Source: an uncultured Caulobacter sp. (GTDB taxonomy: Bacteria; Pseudomonadota; Alphaproteobacteria; Caulobacterales; Caulobacteraceae). From it: a stretch of 64,000 bases of DNA. The first letter of the stretch is position 1, and each line of letters opens with the position of its first letter. The notes beneath the pieces were generated by a model that had not been told where the DNA came from, made no database searches, and saw only the letters and a program-made list of their open reading frames with translations. The translations under genes and the position numbers were made by a program. Location of the stretch: contig NZ_CAMQSF010000003.1 in the NCBI RefSeq assembly GCF_947036865.1, positions 62,001 through 126,000 of the forward strand. The letters are read 5' to 3'. This document shows positions 9,356 through 17,536 of this stretch, piece by piece.

Positions 9356-10570
9356 TTACGCGCGGGCGCGCTTCAGCGGCTCGATCACGCCCAGGGCCGC
9401 GCCCACCTCGGCGAAGGTCTTCAGGACCGCGTCGATCTGGTCGTCGGTGTGGGCGGCGCTGACGCTGGCGCGCAGCAGCGGACGGCTGTCCGGCGTCGCG
9501 GGCGGCAGGGCCAGGTTCAGGTAGACGCCGGCCTGCAGCAGGCCGTTCCACATGGCTATGGCGCGCTCCTGGTCCGGCATGGCCGAGGCGACGACGGGGC
9601 TCGCCGTCGGGCCGGTGTGGAAGCCCAGCGCCGTGAGGCCGTCATAGAGGCGCTTGGCGTTGTGGTTCAGGCGATCGCGCAGCTGCGGCTGCTCGATCAT
9701 CCGGCGCAGGGCGGTGATGGTCGAGGCGACCACGGCCGGCGGCAGCGAGGCGGTGAACATGTAGGGGCGGCAGACGACGCGCATGACGTCGAAGTCGTCC
9801 AGGTTCGAGACGCAGAAGCCGCCGATGGCGCCCAGGCTCTTGGAGAAGGTGCCGACGATGAAGTCGACGTCGTCTTCCACGCCGGCGGCCTCGGCCAGGC
9901 CGCGGCCGGTCGCGCCGAGCACGCCCATCGAGTGGGCTTCGTCGACCAGCAGGTAACCGCCCAGCTCGCGCTTCACGGCGGCGATTTCCTTCAGCGGCGC
10001 GACGTCGCCGATCATCGAATAGACGCCCTCGACCACGATCAGGCGCTCGCCCGGCGCGTCGCCGAGGCGGCGCAGGCGCTTGGCCAGGTCCTCGGGGTCG
10101 TTGTGGCGGAAGCGGATGACCTCGGCCTGGCCCAGACGCGAGGCGTCATAGATCGAGGCGTGGCTGTCGGCGTCGAGGATCAGGTGGTCGCCGCGGCCGA
10201 CCAGCGTCGACAGCACGCCCAGATTGGCCTGGTAGCCGGTCGTGAAGACCATGGCGTGCTTGCGGCCGTAGAACTTGGCCAAATCGCGCTCGAGCTCGAC
10301 GTGCGCCTCGAACGAGCCGTTGGCGATGCGCGACCCGGTCGTGCCGGTGCCGCGTTCCTGGACGGCCTTGACGGAAGCGGCGATCGCCTCTTCGTCGAAG
10401 GTCAGGCCCAGATAGTTGTTGGTGCCGAGCAGGATCGTCGGACGACCCTCGACGACGCCTTCCGTTGGCGAATGCACCGCGTCGAAGCGGACCTTGAACG
10501 GGTCGGCGCCCGCTTGCTGGATGGCCTTGTACGCGTCGCGATAGGCCAGGTGCTTATCGAATAGCCCCAT
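9356..10570 (-). CDS. spt: Serine palmitoyltransferase (alpha-oxoamine synthase)
   Basis: TNNYLGL, GSRIANGSFEAHVELE, VDEAHSMGVLG, VGTFSKSLGAIGG (PLP lysine); followed by ACP. Confidence 0.92.
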   Translation of the reverse strand: MGLFDKHLAYRDAYKAIQQAGADPFKVRFDAVHSPTEGVVEGRPTILLGTNNYLGLTFDEEAIAASVKAVQERGTGTTGSRIANGSFEAHVELERDLAKFYGRKHAMVFTTGYQANLGVLSTLVGRGDHLILDADSHASIYDASRLGQAEVIRFRHNDPEDLAKRLRRLGDAPGERLIVVEGVYSMIGDVAPLKEIAAVKRELGGYLLVDEAHSMGVLGATGRGLAEAAGVEDDVDFIVGTFSKSLGAIGGFCVSNLDDFDVMRVVCRPYMFTASLPPAVVASTITALRRMIEQPQLRDRLNHNAKRLYDGLTALGFHTGPTASPVVASAMPDQERAIAMWNGLLQAGVYLNLALPPATPDSRPLLRASVSAAHTDDQIDAVLKTFAEVGAALGVIEPLKRARA

Positions 10571-10573
10571 TAG

Positions 10574-10825
10574 TTAAGCCCTAGTCCGGAGATCGTTGAT
10601 CAGTTTGGAAAGGTCGCCGGCGGTCTCGACAGAGGCCAGGCGGTCGAGCGGAATGGAGATATCGAAGGTGTCTTCGAGCTCCATGATGATGTTCATGAGG
10701 GCTAGCGAGTCCACGGCGAGGTCACGGCCGATGTGCGACTCTGCGCGAACCTCGACGGGTCGTCCCAGAACCTTGCTCGCAGCCACCCCGATCTCGCGCA
10801 AGCTGAGATCCGTCACCGTTTCCAT
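10574..10825 (-). CDS. acpR: Dedicated acyl carrier protein
   Basis: GRDLAVDSLALMNIIMELEDTF: DSL phosphopantetheine attachment site; adjacent to spt. Confidence 0.88.
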   Translation of the reverse strand: METVTDLSLREIGVAASKVLGRPVEVRAESHIGRDLAVDSLALMNIIMELEDTFDISIPLDRLASVETAGDLSKLINDLRTRA

Positions 10826-10880
10826 TCTAAATCAAACCTCCGGGAGCCCCACCCGTGACACTACTGTAACGGCGAGTCTG

Positions 10881-11852
10881 TCAGTTTTCCGCCGTTTTCG
10901 AACTCGGCGACGATAATTCGGGTAGCCAGCCTTGCTTTCGATACCAACCAACGGTGTGAGCAAACCCATCGGTCAAATCGAACCGGCTGGGTACTCCCTC
11001 CGACATCGGAGCGCTAGATAGGGACCAATCGCGGTGAAGCAACTCCCGAGCTTTGCCGGAACCAAAGACCGAAGGGGTTTTCGTAGCAGAAGACCAAGCA
11101 TCTGCAAGGGTTCCAGCGAATAACAGCACGCCGTCGGGTAAGCGAAACAGGCGCGGAGAGCGGCCCATCACCGCCCCCGCGGCGCTCATGATTTCCGACC
11201 AAGTGTATCCGTCGCGCCGCACATCGGACAGCTCCACAACCCCCGGAACGGGGGTTCGGGAGAAGGCGACCAGCTTGGCGGCGGCGTCCTCGACGTGAAT
11301 CATGGCGATCCGCGTGGCCGGGGAAAGGACGGGCAGAAGGGGGCTCTTGGCCGCCATCGCGAACAATCCCAGCGTCTCGGTGTCGCCCGGGCCGTAAATG
11401 GCTGGGGGCCGAACGATCAGCGCGCCGGGGTAGGCCTCCAGCACGGCCTCTTCGCCCGCCCGCTTGCTGGCGGCGTAGTTCGACAGCTGGGGCTCGCGCG
11501 CCGCCAGGCTGGAGACGAGGATGAACCGCGCCCCGGCGGCCTTGGCGGCGAGGGCGGCGGCTCGGGCGCCGTCTCGATTGATCAGATTGAAGGCGGCTAG
11601 CGACGCGGCCTTGATCAGGCCCGCGACGTGGATCACCACCTCCGCGCCTTGGCTGAGTCGGTCCAGTGCGCCAGGCGTATTGAGGTCGCCGACGACGATC
11701 TCGACCTCGATGTCCCGCCAGAGCGGATGGATCGGGTCGCGGCGGACCAGCACCCGCGGCCGCCAGCCGTCGTCCGCCAGGGCGCGCACCAGATGGCGGC
11801 CGAGGAAGCCGGTGGCTCCGGTGACGGCGACGATCCCCCTGTCGTGCGGCAT
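10881..11852 (-). CDS. cerR: NAD(P)-dependent epimerase/dehydratase family; ceramide reductase
   Basis: VTGATGFLGRHLVRAL, YAASKRAGEEAV (YxxxK); locus context. Confidence 0.82.
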   Translation of the reverse strand: MPHDRGIVAVTGATGFLGRHLVRALADDGWRPRVLVRRDPIHPLWRDIEVEIVVGDLNTPGALDRLSQGAEVVIHVAGLIKAASLAAFNLINRDGARAAALAAKAAGARFILVSSLAAREPQLSNYAASKRAGEEAVLEAYPGALIVRPPAIYGPGDTETLGLFAMAAKSPLLPVLSPATRIAMIHVEDAAAKLVAFSRTPVPGVVELSDVRRDGYTWSEIMSAAGAVMGRSPRLFRLPDGVLLFAGTLADAWSSATKTPSVFGSGKARELLHRDWSLSSAPMSEGVPSRFDLTDGFAHTVGWYRKQGWLPELSSPSSKTAEN

Positions 11853-11853
11853 G

Positions 11854-13572
11854 CTACTCGCCGTAGGCGCCGGACAGATACGCCGCCTTGGCCTTGGAGC
11901 GGCTCAGCTTGCCCGAAGATGTCTGGGGCAGGGCGTGGGCGCCGACCAGCTTCACCTTGGCCTCGACCCCGTGACGGGTGCGCAGCAGCGTGGCCACCGA
12001 CTCCGCGAGCGCCGCGCGGCTGTCGGCGTCGCCGCCGCGCGCCTGAACCAGCACGACGATCTGGTCTTCCGGCTCGGCGGGAATGGCGAAGGCGCAGACG
12101 TCGCCGCTGCGCAGGCCCTCGATCTCGTGATCCGCCGTCCATTCAAGGTCTTGCGGCCAGATGTTGCGGCCGTTGAGGATGATCAGGTCCTTGGCGCGGC
12201 CGGTGATCACGATCTCGCCCTCGATCACGAAACCGATGTCACCGGTGTCCAGCCAGCCGTCCGGCGACAGCACCCGGGCGGTCTCCTCGGGGTTGGCGAA
12301 ATAGCCGCTCATGACCGAGGGCCCCTTGGCGAAGATGCGGCCGACGCCGCGCTCGGGCAGGACCGCGCCGTTCTCATCGCGGACTTCGAGGAAGTGGTCG
12401 GGCAAGGCGGGACCGCAGCGGGCGAAGTCGCGGGCGCGCTCGGAGCCTTCCGGCGCGTCGACGGCCAGGTTGTCGCGCTCGAGCCGTTCGACGTCCAGCG
12501 TCTCGGCCCGCAGGCCCTTGCCCAGCGGGGCCATCGACAGGGCCAGGGTCGCCTCGGCCATGCCGTAGCTGGCGACGAAGGCCTTGTCCGAGAACCCGGC
12601 GGGGCCGAACGCTTCGACGAAGGCCTTCAGGGGCGGCATGCGGATCATGTCGCCGCCCAGGCCCGCGCTGCGCCAGTGGGCGAGGTCGTAATTCTCCAGC
12701 GACTGGCCCTGGACGCGGCGGGCGCACAGCTCGTAGCCGAAGGTCGGGCTGTAGGCGATCGTGGCCTTGTTGCGGGTGATCAGGTCGATCCACAGCAGCG
12801 GCCGGCGGACGAAGGCGCCGGTCGGCAGCAGGTCGACCGACATCTGGCAGGCCAGCGGGCTCAGCAGAAAGCCGATCAGGCCCATGTCGTGATAGAGCGG
12901 CAGCCACGAGATGGCGCGGTCGGACGGCTTGACCTGCAGGCCATCGCGCGTGATCGCCACGCAGTTGGCCATCAGCGCCTTGTGGCGGACCAGGACGCCG
13001 GTCGGTGTCCGGGTGCTGCCCGACGAGAACTGCAGATAACAGGGATCTTCCGGCGTGATCGCGGGCAGCGCCGCGCCGCCGTCCTCCGGCAGGTCGGCCA
13101 GGACGCCGGCGAAGTCGAGGCCGGCGCGGGCGCCGATCTCGGCGACGAAATCCTTCAGACCGACCGGGCCGATCAGGATCCGCGCCTGGGCGGAGCGGGC
13201 CAGATTGGCGATCTGCTCGATATAGGCCTCGCGACCGCCCAGCGGGGTGGGCAACGCCATCGGGGCGGGCAGCAGGCCCGCGTATTGGCAGGCGAAGAAG
13301 GCGCGAACGAAGTCGCCGTCGGTCTCGGCCAGCAGGGCGACGCTGTCGCCGACCTTGGCGCCCGTGGCCAGCAGGCGGCGGGCCAGGACCTGTGCCTCCT
13401 CACGCAGCGTGGCGTACGGCAGGGCCTCGACCAACTCGCCGCGCAGCGAATGGAGGTTGATCCCCGTCTCGCCCGTGGCGGCGAAGTCCAGGGCCTCGGT
13501 CAGGGTCGGGAAGTCGGCGAACCGGACAGTACGCTCAGACGCCGTGGGGGTGATCATAGGATAGTCTTTCAT
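11854..13572 (-). CDS. aasR: Fatty acyl-AMP ligase / acyl-ACP(CoA) synthetase of the ceramide pathway
   Basis: LQFSSGSTRTPTGVLV, YHDMGLIGFLLSPL, DLIILNGRNIWPQDLEW: FAAL-type motifs; locus context. Confidence 0.82.
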   Translation of the reverse strand: MKDYPMITPTASERTVRFADFPTLTEALDFAATGETGINLHSLRGELVEALPYATLREEAQVLARRLLATGAKVGDSVALLAETDGDFVRAFFACQYAGLLPAPMALPTPLGGREAYIEQIANLARSAQARILIGPVGLKDFVAEIGARAGLDFAGVLADLPEDGGAALPAITPEDPCYLQFSSGSTRTPTGVLVRHKALMANCVAITRDGLQVKPSDRAISWLPLYHDMGLIGFLLSPLACQMSVDLLPTGAFVRRPLLWIDLITRNKATIAYSPTFGYELCARRVQGQSLENYDLAHWRSAGLGGDMIRMPPLKAFVEAFGPAGFSDKAFVASYGMAEATLALSMAPLGKGLRAETLDVERLERDNLAVDAPEGSERARDFARCGPALPDHFLEVRDENGAVLPERGVGRIFAKGPSVMSGYFANPEETARVLSPDGWLDTGDIGFVIEGEIVITGRAKDLIILNGRNIWPQDLEWTADHEIEGLRSGDVCAFAIPAEPEDQIVVLVQARGGDADSRAALAESVATLLRTRHGVEAKVKLVGAHALPQTSSGKLSRSKAKAAYLSGAYGE

Positions 13573-14917
13573 CGTCTGTGCCGGGGCGCGCGGAGCCTTC
13601 CTCCGCCGCGAGTCGGGCGAGCCGGTGGCGCGCCATGAAATACATTCCAACCGCCATGGCCAGGGCTGACGCCACCAGAGCGGCGCCCGCGCCGGCCAGG
13701 CCGAACGCCTTGATAAGCGGCGCGAGCGTCGCGAGATAGGCGATAACGACCACAAGGCGAACCGCCAAGGCGGCGCCCGCCGCGCGCATGGAGACCAGCA
13801 TCGGCTCCAGCGGCAGGGTCACCACGCCGACGGCCGCGGCGGCGACCTGCCAGTTCATCACGTCGGCGGCGGCGCCGAACGCCTGGCCCATCACCAGCTC
13901 CAGGATGGGGCGGCCGGCCAGCAGGCTGACCAGCAGAAGGACGCCCGCCGCCGCGCCGCCGATCAAGGCGATCTGGACGGCCAGCCGGGTCATGGCCTGC
14001 TGGCCGCCGGCGGCGCGCATCTTGGCCAGTTCGGGATAGAGGGCCGGAATCATCAGGCGCGCGGGCTTGGCCATGCCGTCGGCCACCTGCTTGCCGACCC
14101 GCCAATAAGCGGCTTGCACGGGTCCCAGGATCGCGCCGACCACCAGGGTCAGCACGTGGGTGAAGCCGACGTCGATCGTGCTGGAAAAGTTCGTGGCGAT
14201 CGCGAACCGCCAGACGCCGGGCAGCCCCTCGGCCAACGGGCCCACCAGGCTGAAGCCCTTCAGGAGGCCGCGCGCGCGAAGATCCCAGACCGCGATGACG
14301 GCGATGTAGAGGAACGAGACGATGGTCCCGGCCGCCCAGGCCATCAGGAACCATTGGATCTCGGCGTGCAGGAGCGCGCAGATCGCGCAGCCGATCATCC
14401 GCACCAGCGAGCTCACCGCCTGCTCGGCGGCCAGATAGCGGAAGCGGTCGAAGAGTCGCAGGAGCCCGACGCCGGTGGCCGAGGTCATGACCCCGATCGA
14501 CAGCGCGTAGAGCGCGCCGTAGCCGCTCATGCCGGGCGGCCATTTCAGCGCTTGCCAGAACAGGAACGCCCCGGCCACGCCCAGGGCGACGCCGAGCAGG
14601 CCGCTGATCAGGTCCAGCAGCAGCGACAGGCGCAGCACCTGCTGGAACTTGGGCCGGTCGCCGTCGAGGGCGGGCCCGGCGCCGAAGGTGATCAGGGTCT
14701 GCCAGGACTGGAAATGGGCCACCTCGCCGAGGAATTGGGCGAAGGCGTTGATCAGCACGACCACGCCCATCAGCTCCTCGCCCAGGCTGCGCGCGGTCAA
14801 GGCGATATAGGCCAGGCCGACCACGGCGTTGACGACGCGGCCGCTCAGCAACTGACCGGCGTTGCCCAGCACCTTGGCCAGCGGACCGGGCGGGGTCTCG
14901 GAAGGCGCGCCGGTCAC
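13535..14917 (-). CDS. Oligosaccharide/lipid flippase (Wzx/MATE-like, MOP superfamily)
   Basis: ~460 aa, many TMs, N-terminal KVLGNAGQLLSGRVVNAVVGLAYIALTARSLG typical of polysaccharide flippases; GTG start overlapping the stop of the 49-aa ORF. Confidence 0.78.
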   Translation of the reverse strand: MTGAPSETPPGPLAKVLGNAGQLLSGRVVNAVVGLAYIALTARSLGEELMGVVVLINAFAQFLGEVAHFQSWQTLITFGAGPALDGDRPKFQQVLRLSLLLDLISGLLGVALGVAGAFLFWQALKWPPGMSGYGALYALSIGVMTSATGVGLLRLFDRFRYLAAEQAVSSLVRMIGCAICALLHAEIQWFLMAWAAGTIVSFLYIAVIAVWDLRARGLLKGFSLVGPLAEGLPGVWRFAIATNFSSTIDVGFTHVLTLVVGAILGPVQAAYWRVGKQVADGMAKPARLMIPALYPELAKMRAAGGQQAMTRLAVQIALIGGAAAGVLLLVSLLAGRPILELVMGQAFGAAADVMNWQVAAAAVGVVTLPLEPMLVSMRAAGAALAVRLVVVIAYLATLAPLIKAFGLAGAGAALVASALAMAVGMYFMARHRLARLAAEEGSARPGTDDERLSYDHPHGV

Positions 14918-15063
14918 CCCGCGCGCTCCGGCTTGTCGACAATGGCGCGCGCCGCGCGCCGTCCGGCCGGAACGCCGGCCATGGCCGCGGCCACCGACGG
15001 GCCGTGCCAGACCTGATGGTGTCGCGCGATATAGAGAAAGCAGACGCGTTCGCCGTCGATCAC
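14914..15063 (-). CDS. Short 49-aa ORF, possibly a truncated N-terminal fragment of a larger transferase
   Basis: GTG start just downstream of the lptC-like stop; MIDGERVCFLYIARHHQVWHGPSVAAAMAGVPAGRRAARAIVDKPERAG; stop overlaps the flippase start (GTGA). Below the ORF track cutoff; read manually. Confidence 0.5.
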   Translation of the reverse strand: MIDGERVCFLYIARHHQVWHGPSVAAAMAGVPAGRRAARAIVDKPERAG

Positions 15064-15064
15064 G

Positions 15065-15730
15065 TCAGCGTCCGGACTCAAGCCGCGTGCGCACGCGGCC
15101 CTTCAGCACGACCCGGTCGCCCTTGTCCGTGACTTGATAGCTGTTGGCCTTGGTGCTGCCCTTGGGACCCGCGCCGGCGATCCCGGACTGGCCGCTGACC
15201 TCGCCCGTGCGCATGTCGATCAAGGCGCTGGGCGCGTCGAAGTCGTAGCCGTCGCTGCTGGTGATCTGGACGTCGTCCTGCAGCAGCAGGGTGTGCTCGG
15301 CCTCGCGGAACAGGCCGGTCTTGGCGGTCGCCTGGCTGGGATTGGGCGCGCCGTAGCCGCGAACGAGGACGGGCGTGACCAGATGCAGAAGGTTCTCGTC
15401 CTTGGCGTCGCGCTCGGCGCTCTGGGCCGTGATCAGGAAGGCGCGGCCGTCCTTCAACACGCCGGTGAAGCGCGGCTTGTCCAGTTGCAGCGGCGTCTTG
15501 GCGGCCTGGGTCTGCACCTTGTTCGAGGCGAGCCCGCGCCAGGAGGCCTGGACGACCACCGCCAGGCCGATGCCGATCGCGAACACGGCCAGCCCCAGGC
15601 GCAGCCGGCGGACCGGCTCGCGGCGGCGATTGCGCGCCCGCTCCGCGGCGCTTTCGGTGGGGGGAGCGGCGCGAGCGCCTTCGGTCTGGGTGAGCATCGG
15701 CGAATGAAATAGTCCCGCGTCGTCGATCAC
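15065..15730 (-). CDS. LptC-like periplasmic lipid export protein (paralogue within sphingolipid locus)
   Basis: Single N-terminal TM, then LDKPRFTGVLKDGRAFLITAQSAERD...LLLQDDVQITSSDGYDFDAPSALIDMRTGEVSG: LptC/OstA-like repeat character. Confidence 0.82.
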   Translation of the reverse strand: MIDDAGLFHSPMLTQTEGARAAPPTESAAERARNRRREPVRRLRLGLAVFAIGIGLAVVVQASWRGLASNKVQTQAAKTPLQLDKPRFTGVLKDGRAFLITAQSAERDAKDENLLHLVTPVLVRGYGAPNPSQATAKTGLFREAEHTLLLQDDVQITSSDGYDFDAPSALIDMRTGEVSGQSGIAGAGPKGSTKANSYQVTDKGDRVVLKGRVRTRLESGR

Positions 15731-15851
15731 CCAAGACCTTTGTTTCCCGGGCGCGCGCTACACACCGCCCGGTCGTCTCTCGGCGCGGGCTCCGCTGGGC
15801 GGCCCGGAGAAGCGCGTGATCCGCCGTCGCGAGGCGTGTAAGGTCGCCGCC

Positions 15852-16916
15852 ATGTTCGATCGCCCCGCCCAGCACAAGGATTTCGGCGTCTTCCTGCCGG
15901 TGGCCAACGGCGGCTGGATCGTCTCGAAGGCCACGCCCGTCCTGGACGGCCTCTATGCCCAGAACCGCGCCGCGGCGGTCGCCGCCGACCGGATCGGCAT
16001 GGATTTCGTGATGTCGATGGGCAAGTTTCGCGGCTTCGGCGGCGAGACCGACCACTGGGGGACCTCGCTGGAGTCGGTCACGCTGATGGCCGCGATCGCC
16101 GAGGCGACCCGCCGGGTGCGCATCTGGGCCACCGTGCATCCCCTGCTGCAGAACCCCGCCGTCGCCGCCAAGATGGTCGCCACCCTGGACCACATCAGCG
16201 GCGGTCGCGCGGGTCTCAACATCGTCGCCGGCGCCTACAAGGCCGAGTTCGACCAGATGAGCGCCTGGGACGACTCGCTGTCGCATGACGATCGCTATGC
16301 CCTGGCCGAGGAGTGGACCACGATCGTCAAACGCCTCTGGGCCGAGGACAGCGTCGACTTCGCCGGCCGTTACTTCACGATGAAGGACTGCCAGTCCAAG
16401 CCCAAGCCACTGTCTCGGCCGCGTCCCGAGCTGATCTGCGCCGGCATGTCGGATCGCGGGTTCCAGTTTTCCGTGCGCGAGGCCGACGCGTGCTTCATCG
16501 GCGGCCGCTCGCGGGCCGGGCATCGCGACGCCTCTCGCCGCGCCAAGGCCCTGGCGGCGGCGCTGGGCAAGTCGGTTCGCGTCTACGCCATGTGCACGAT
16601 CATCCACGCCGAAAGCGACGCCGGCGCCGAGGCCCGGGTCCGCCGCTACGCCGACGGCGCGGATATCGGCGCGATCCTGTCCATGCTGGCCAGCTGGGGC
16701 GTGCCCGCCGATCGCCTCGACGCGACGGCCAAGGCGCAGGGTCCGTTCATGACCGAGACCGTTATCGGCTCGCCCGCCACCTGCCGCGAGCGGGTCGAGA
16801 GCTTCATGACCGAGTGCGAGCTGGACGGCTTGATGCTGATCTTCCCCGACTATGACGAGGGCCTGGCCATGTTCGGCGGCGAGATCCTGCCCGGCCTGCG
16901 CGCGGTGTTCTCGTGA
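15852..16916 (+). CDS. LLM-class flavin-dependent monooxygenase, RutA-like
   Basis: FGVFLPVANGGWIVS..., MSMGKFRGFGGETDHWGTSLESVTLMA, ISGGRAGLNIV: RutA-type pattern. Confidence 0.82.
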   Translation: MFDRPAQHKDFGVFLPVANGGWIVSKATPVLDGLYAQNRAAAVAADRIGMDFVMSMGKFRGFGGETDHWGTSLESVTLMAAIAEATRRVRIWATVHPLLQNPAVAAKMVATLDHISGGRAGLNIVAGAYKAEFDQMSAWDDSLSHDDRYALAEEWTTIVKRLWAEDSVDFAGRYFTMKDCQSKPKPLSRPRPELICAGMSDRGFQFSVREADACFIGGRSRAGHRDASRRAKALAAALGKSVRVYAMCTIIHAESDAGAEARVRRYADGADIGAILSMLASWGVPADRLDATAKAQGPFMTETVIGSPATCRERVESFMTECELDGLMLIFPDYDEGLAMFGGEILPGLRAVFS

Positions 16917-17536
16917 GCCTGAAGGCCTGGATCGCCCCGGCGCGAACCGCGCTGTTGATCGTCGACATGCAGGTCGATTTCGCCTCGCCCCAGGGGGCGG
17001 CGGGCCGCTGGGGCCTGGACCTTTCCACGGTTCCTGAAGCGCTGGCGGCGGCCGAACGCTTGGCCGGCGCCGCTCGCGCGGCGGGTGTTCCGGTGATCTT
17101 CGCCGGCCTGTTCACGACGGCGGAGACCGACTCACCGGCCTTGATCGAACGTCTGCGCCGTCGCGGCGACGCGATCGACGCCGATGTCGCCATCTGCCGC
17201 GCGGACGCCTCCGGAAGCGACTTCGTCGGGCCGCTGCCCGCGCCGGGCGAGACGGTGATCCGCAAGACGCGCTACAGCGCCTTCTGGCGGACCGAGCTGG
17301 ATGCCCGCCTGCGCGTGTTGGGCGTCGACACCCTCGTCCTGGCCGGCCTGACCACCGAATGCTGCCTCGCCGACACCGCGCGTGACGCCTTCAGCCACGA
17401 CTACCACGTGTTCGTCGCCGCCGACGCCTGCGCGGCGTATGAGCCGGACCTGCACGCCGGCGCGTTGAAGATGCTCGACCTGAACACGGCGATCCTGACC
17501 GACACGGCCAGCGTCGCGCGGGCCTGGACGGCCTAG
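16913..17536 (+). CDS. Isochorismatase-family cysteine hydrolase, RutB-like
   Basis: ALLIVDMQVDF, VIRKTRYSAFWRTELD, LVLAGLTTECCLADTARDAF. Confidence 0.85.
   Translation: MSLKAWIAPARTALLIVDMQVDFASPQGAAGRWGLDLSTVPEALAAAERLAGAARAAGVPVIFAGLFTTAETDSPALIERLRRRGDAIDADVAICRADASGSDFVGPLPAPGETVIRKTRYSAFWRTELDARLRVLGVDTLVLAGLTTECCLADTARDAFSHDYHVFVAADACAAYEPDLHAGALKMLDLNTAILTDTASVARAWTA

Noticed and set aside
11521-13638. 705-aa plus-strand ORF antisense to aasR/cerR
   Set aside because: Shadow ORF; the minus strand carries a clear acyl-AMP ligase.
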